NCBI RefSeq assembly: GCF_027923225.1
Contig: NZ_BSDI01000018.1
Location: forward strand, 1-64,000
Direction: 5' to 3'
DNA: 64,000 nt
Origin: Phytohabitans aurantiacus
Lineage (GTDB): Bacteria > Actinomycetota > Actinomycetes > Mycobacteriales > Micromonosporaceae
The position numbers and the translations under genes are program-made. This document shows positions 61,366 to 64,000 of the stretch, one piece after another. Positions within the stretch are counted from its first letter, which is position 1; each line of letters begins with the position of its first letter. The notes under the pieces were generated by a model, which saw only the letters and a list, made by a program, of their open reading frames with translations, was not told the origin of the DNA and searched no databases.

Positions 61366-64000
61366 CGGGAGTGCGCCGCGTCCTGCTCGGCCTGCTCCTC
61401 GTGGCGGCTGGTACCGCCGTGCCGGCACAACCGGTCGCCGCCACCCCGGGCCCTGGGCTCGCGCCGGAGACCGCGCAGGCGCTCGCCGGCGGGCGCCGCG
61501 CCGACCTGGTGGTGGCGCTCAAGGAACGCGCCGACCTGAGCGGAGCCCGCGCTCGCAAGACGCACGGGCAGCGCACCGGGTACGGCCGGCAGCGGCTGGT
61601 CGACGTGGCCGAGCGCAGCCAGCGCGGGCTGCGCGACCTGCTCACCGAGCGCCGCGTGCCGCACCGGTCACTGTGGATCGTCAACGCCGTGCACATCAGC
61701 GGCGCGGACGCGAAGCTCGCCGCCGAGCTGGCCGCCCGTCCCGAGGTACGGTCGGTCACCCCGGCCCGCACCTACGCGCTGCCGGCTCCGGTGGCGGAGC
61801 CCGCCGGCACGGTGGCCGCGGCCGCCGGCGGCGTGGAGTGGAACGTGGCGAGCATCGGCGCCGACAAGGTCTGGTCCGGGTACGGCGTGCGCGGCGAGGG
61901 CATCGTCGTCGCGAGCATCGACAGCGGTGTCCAGTACGACCACCCGGCCCTCGCCGAGCAGTATCGGGGCAACCACGGTGATGGAACGTTCGACCACACC
62001 TACAACTGGTACGACCCGTACGGCCAGTGCCCGCTGGACACCGGCCCCTGCGACACCAACGGCCACGGCACCCACACGATGGGCACGATGGTCGGCGACG
62101 GCGGCATCGGTGTCGCCCCGGGTGCTCGCTGGATCGCCACCCGTGGCTGCCAGGGCAACGGCTGCGCCATCCTCGCCCTGCTCCTCGCGGCACAGTGGAT
62201 AGTCGCGCCCTTCGACGCCAACTGGCAGAACCCCCGGCCTGACCTCGCGCCGCACGTCGTCAACAACTCCTGGGGCGCCGCCTACAGCGATCCCTTCTAC
62301 ACCGAGGCGGTCGACCGCTGGGTGCAGATGGGCATCATGCCGGTCTTCGCCGCCGGCAACGACGGGCCGTCCTGCGGCACCATCGGCTCCCCGGCCGACT
62401 ACCCGACGACGTACGCGGTCGCGGCCTATGACTCGGCCGGTGCCATCGCGGACTTCTCCAGCCGTGGCTCGACCAGCAACACGCTCGTCAAGCCCGACAT
62501 CGCCGCCCCGGGCGTCGCGGTCCGCTCCAGCCTGCCCGGCAGCCGGTACACCTCCTACAGCGGCACCTCGATGGCGACGCCGCACGTCGCGGGCGCGGTG
62601 GCTCTACTGTGGTCTGCCTCGCCAAGCCTCATCGGCAACGTGGCGGGCACCCGGGCGCTGCTCGACGGCACAGCTGTCGACGTCGACGACACCACCTGTG
62701 GCGGCACAGCCGGCGACAACCGGGTCTGGGGTGAGGGCAAGCTCGACATCTACACCGCTGTCGGGCGCTCGCCGCTCGGTCCCTTTGGGACGGTCGCCGG
62801 CACGGTGACCTCGGGCGGCACCGGCGTCTCCGGCGCGCGCCTGCGGCTCGTCGGGTCGAATCGGGTCGAGCGGGTCGCCACCACGGACGCCACCGGCAAG
62901 TACAGCGTGCGGGTGCCGGCTGGCTCGTATCAGGTCACGGCGTCCTCGTTCGGCTACGCGACGGCCTCGGCGGGACCGGTGGCGGTCGCCGCCGACGCCA
63001 CAGCCACGGTCGACCTCACCATGGCGGGTCTGGCCCGGCACTCGGTCAGCGGTGCGGTGCTGGACACCAACGGCGTACCGGCCGCGGGCATCACGCTCCG
63101 GTTGCTGCGTACCCCGCTCGCGGCGGTCACCACCGGCCTCGACGGCTCGTACCGCTTCGACGGCGTACCGGCCGGCACGTATCCACTGTCGTTCAGCGCC
63201 GGCCGCTGCCTGACCGCCGGCTCGCGACAGATCACAGTAGACGGTGACGAGGAGATCGACCTGCGCCCCAGCGCCCGGGTCGACGCGGCCGGCTACCACT
63301 GCCACGGCGTCACCACGCCGTTTGTGGGCGGGACGGCCGTGCTGCCGCTCACCGGCGACGACGCCTCGCTGGAGGTCGCGCTGCCCTTCGAGGTGCCGTT
63401 CTACGGCGGCCGGTACACCAAGGCGTGGGTCGCCACCAACGGCTTCCTCACCTTCGACCGGGCCGCTGACAACTCCATCAACCGCGAGGTGCCGAACTCC
63501 TCGTACCCGAACGCGGCCATCTTCGCGCTCTGGGACGACCTCATCGTCGACTCCCAGGCCAGCGTGCGCACCGCGACGCTCGGCACGGCGCCCGACCGCC
63601 GGTTCGTGGTGGAGTGGCGCAACGTGGCCTTCTACGATGCGCCCGGGCGGGCCACGTTCTCGGCCGAGGTGTCCGAGCACGGCGGCGTCACCGTCCACTA
63701 CGGACAGCTCAGCGCCGACGCCGTGGCACGGGGCGCCGGCGCCACCATCGGTGTCGAGAACATGACCGCCACCACCGGCCTGGAGTACTCCCGCGACGTC
63801 GCGGTGCTGAGCCCCAACTCAGCCGTGGCGTTCCGCACGTCGGCTACCGTGCGCGGCACCGTCAGCAGGCCCGACGGCTCGCCCGCGAGCGGCGCTACCG
63901 TCCAGGTGCGGGCCGGCGACGCGCCCGCCATCGCCACGACCACGGCGCACGACGGCACGTACGTGCTGCACGTGCCGCTCGGCACGTTCACCTTCGAGGC
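61362..64000 (+). CDS. Secreted S8 subtilisin-like protease (partial)
   Basis: Serine protease cut by the window edge after about 879 residues. A signal peptide (RRVLLGLLLVAAGTAVPAQPVAA) and inhibitor-I9-like propeptide precede the catalytic domain: aspartate in ASIDSGVQYDH (about residue 187), histidine in NGHGTHTMG (about 235), oxyanion asparagine in VVNNSWG and serine in SGTSMATPHVAG (about 403). Two carboxypeptidase-regulatory-like domains follow (about 475-620), then a beta-rich domain (YGGRYTKAWVATNGFLTFDR) and the start of another regulatory-like domain. The GTG overlapping the M4 stop is taken as start; a GTG three codons on is possible. Confidence 0.9.
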   Translation, partial: MTGVRRVLLGLLLVAAGTAVPAQPVAATPGPGLAPETAQALAGGRRADLVVALKERADLSGARARKTHGQRTGYGRQRLVDVAERSQRGLRDLLTERRVPHRSLWIVNAVHISGADAKLAAELAARPEVRSVTPARTYALPAPVAEPAGTVAAAAGGVEWNVASIGADKVWSGYGVRGEGIVVASIDSGVQYDHPALAEQYRGNHGDGTFDHTYNWYDPYGQCPLDTGPCDTNGHGTHTMGTMVGDGGIGVAPGARWIATRGCQGNGCAILALLLAAQWIVAPFDANWQNPRPDLAPHVVNNSWGAAYSDPFYTEAVDRWVQMGIMPVFAAGNDGPSCGTIGSPADYPTTYAVAAYDSAGAIADFSSRGSTSNTLVKPDIAAPGVAVRSSLPGSRYTSYSGTSMATPHVAGAVALLWSASPSLIGNVAGTRALLDGTAVDVDDTTCGGTAGDNRVWGEGKLDIYTAVGRSPLGPFGTVAGTVTSGGTGVSGARLRLVGSNRVERVATTDATGKYSVRVPAGSYQVTASSFGYATASAGPVAVAADATATVDLTMAGLARHSVSGAVLDTNGVPAAGITLRLLRTPLAAVTTGLDGSYRFDGVPAGTYPLSFSAGRCLTAGSRQITVDGDEEIDLRPSARVDAAGYHCHGVTTPFVGGTAVLPLTGDDASLEVALPFEVPFYGGRYTKAWVATNGFLTFDRAADNSINREVPNSSYPNAAIFALWDDLIVDSQASVRTATLGTAPDRRFVVEWRNVAFYDAPGRATFSAEVSEHGGVTVHYGQLSADAVARGAGATIGVENMTATTGLEYSRDVAVLSPNSAVAFRTSATVRGTVSRPDGSPASGATVQVRAGDAPAIATTTAHDGTYVLHVPLGTFTFE

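Overview
The window is high-GC DNA with many GTG starts and ATGA/GTGA gene overlaps. It carries a leucine/isoleucine-type bkd cluster, SARP/AfsR-type regulators, DesK/NarL signalling, snapalysin and GH5/LPMO secreted enzymes, and giant secreted YD-repeat proteins. This points to a filamentous actinomycete, perhaps a Micromonosporaceae; the genus is a guess. No rRNA, tRNA, CRISPR array or transposase was seen.

Layout. 1-7.9 kb: the N-terminal part of clpC, a hypothetical gene, a small secreted protein, the bkdABC branched-chain 2-oxoacid dehydrogenase genes with a divergent Lrp regulator, and a GH5 cellulase. 8-13.2 kb: a snapalysin-like protease, two paralogous small secreted proteins on either side of an ABC-2 exporter, and a histidine kinase/response regulator pair. 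13.2-22.4 kb: an AfsR-type SARP regulator divergent from a compact operon (72-aa six-cysteine peptide, MauE-like redox membrane protein, thioredoxin-like CxxC protein, ABC exporter, S26 signal peptidase), closed by a second STAND-type regulator. 22.4-42.6 kb: three giant secreted proteins in tandem, two YD-repeat/RHS-type and one with three LamG and about twelve P-domain-like repeats. 42.6-51.7 kb: an Rrf2 regulator with a covalent-FAD oxidoreductase, a metzincin protease, a lipoprotein, a degenerate aminoglycoside-phosphotransferase-like protein, a SpoIIE-type phosphatase and a flavin dehydrogenase. 51.7-64 kb: intergenic palindromic repeats, DedA, a Tat lipoprotein of the metallo-beta-lactamase fold, an MFS exporter with its TetR repressor, a LacI regulator with an integrase-like N-terminus, an AA10 LPMO, a membrane-anchored M4 protease and an S8 protease cut by the window edge.

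The most interesting part is the operon at 16.4-20.1 kb. It looks like a self-contained production line for a disulfide-rich exported peptide: precursor, thiol-oxidising pair, exporter and dedicated leader peptidase. Direct heptamer repeats with an 11-bp period lie upstream of the precursor and also of the three small secreted protein genes at 2.4, 8.6 and 10.9 kb. That is the geometry expected for SARP binding, so the AfsR-like protein may control all four. A second structural theme is a 76-bp palindromic element repeated between 49.9 and 54.2 kb, one copy of which supplies the last codons and stop of the MFS gene.
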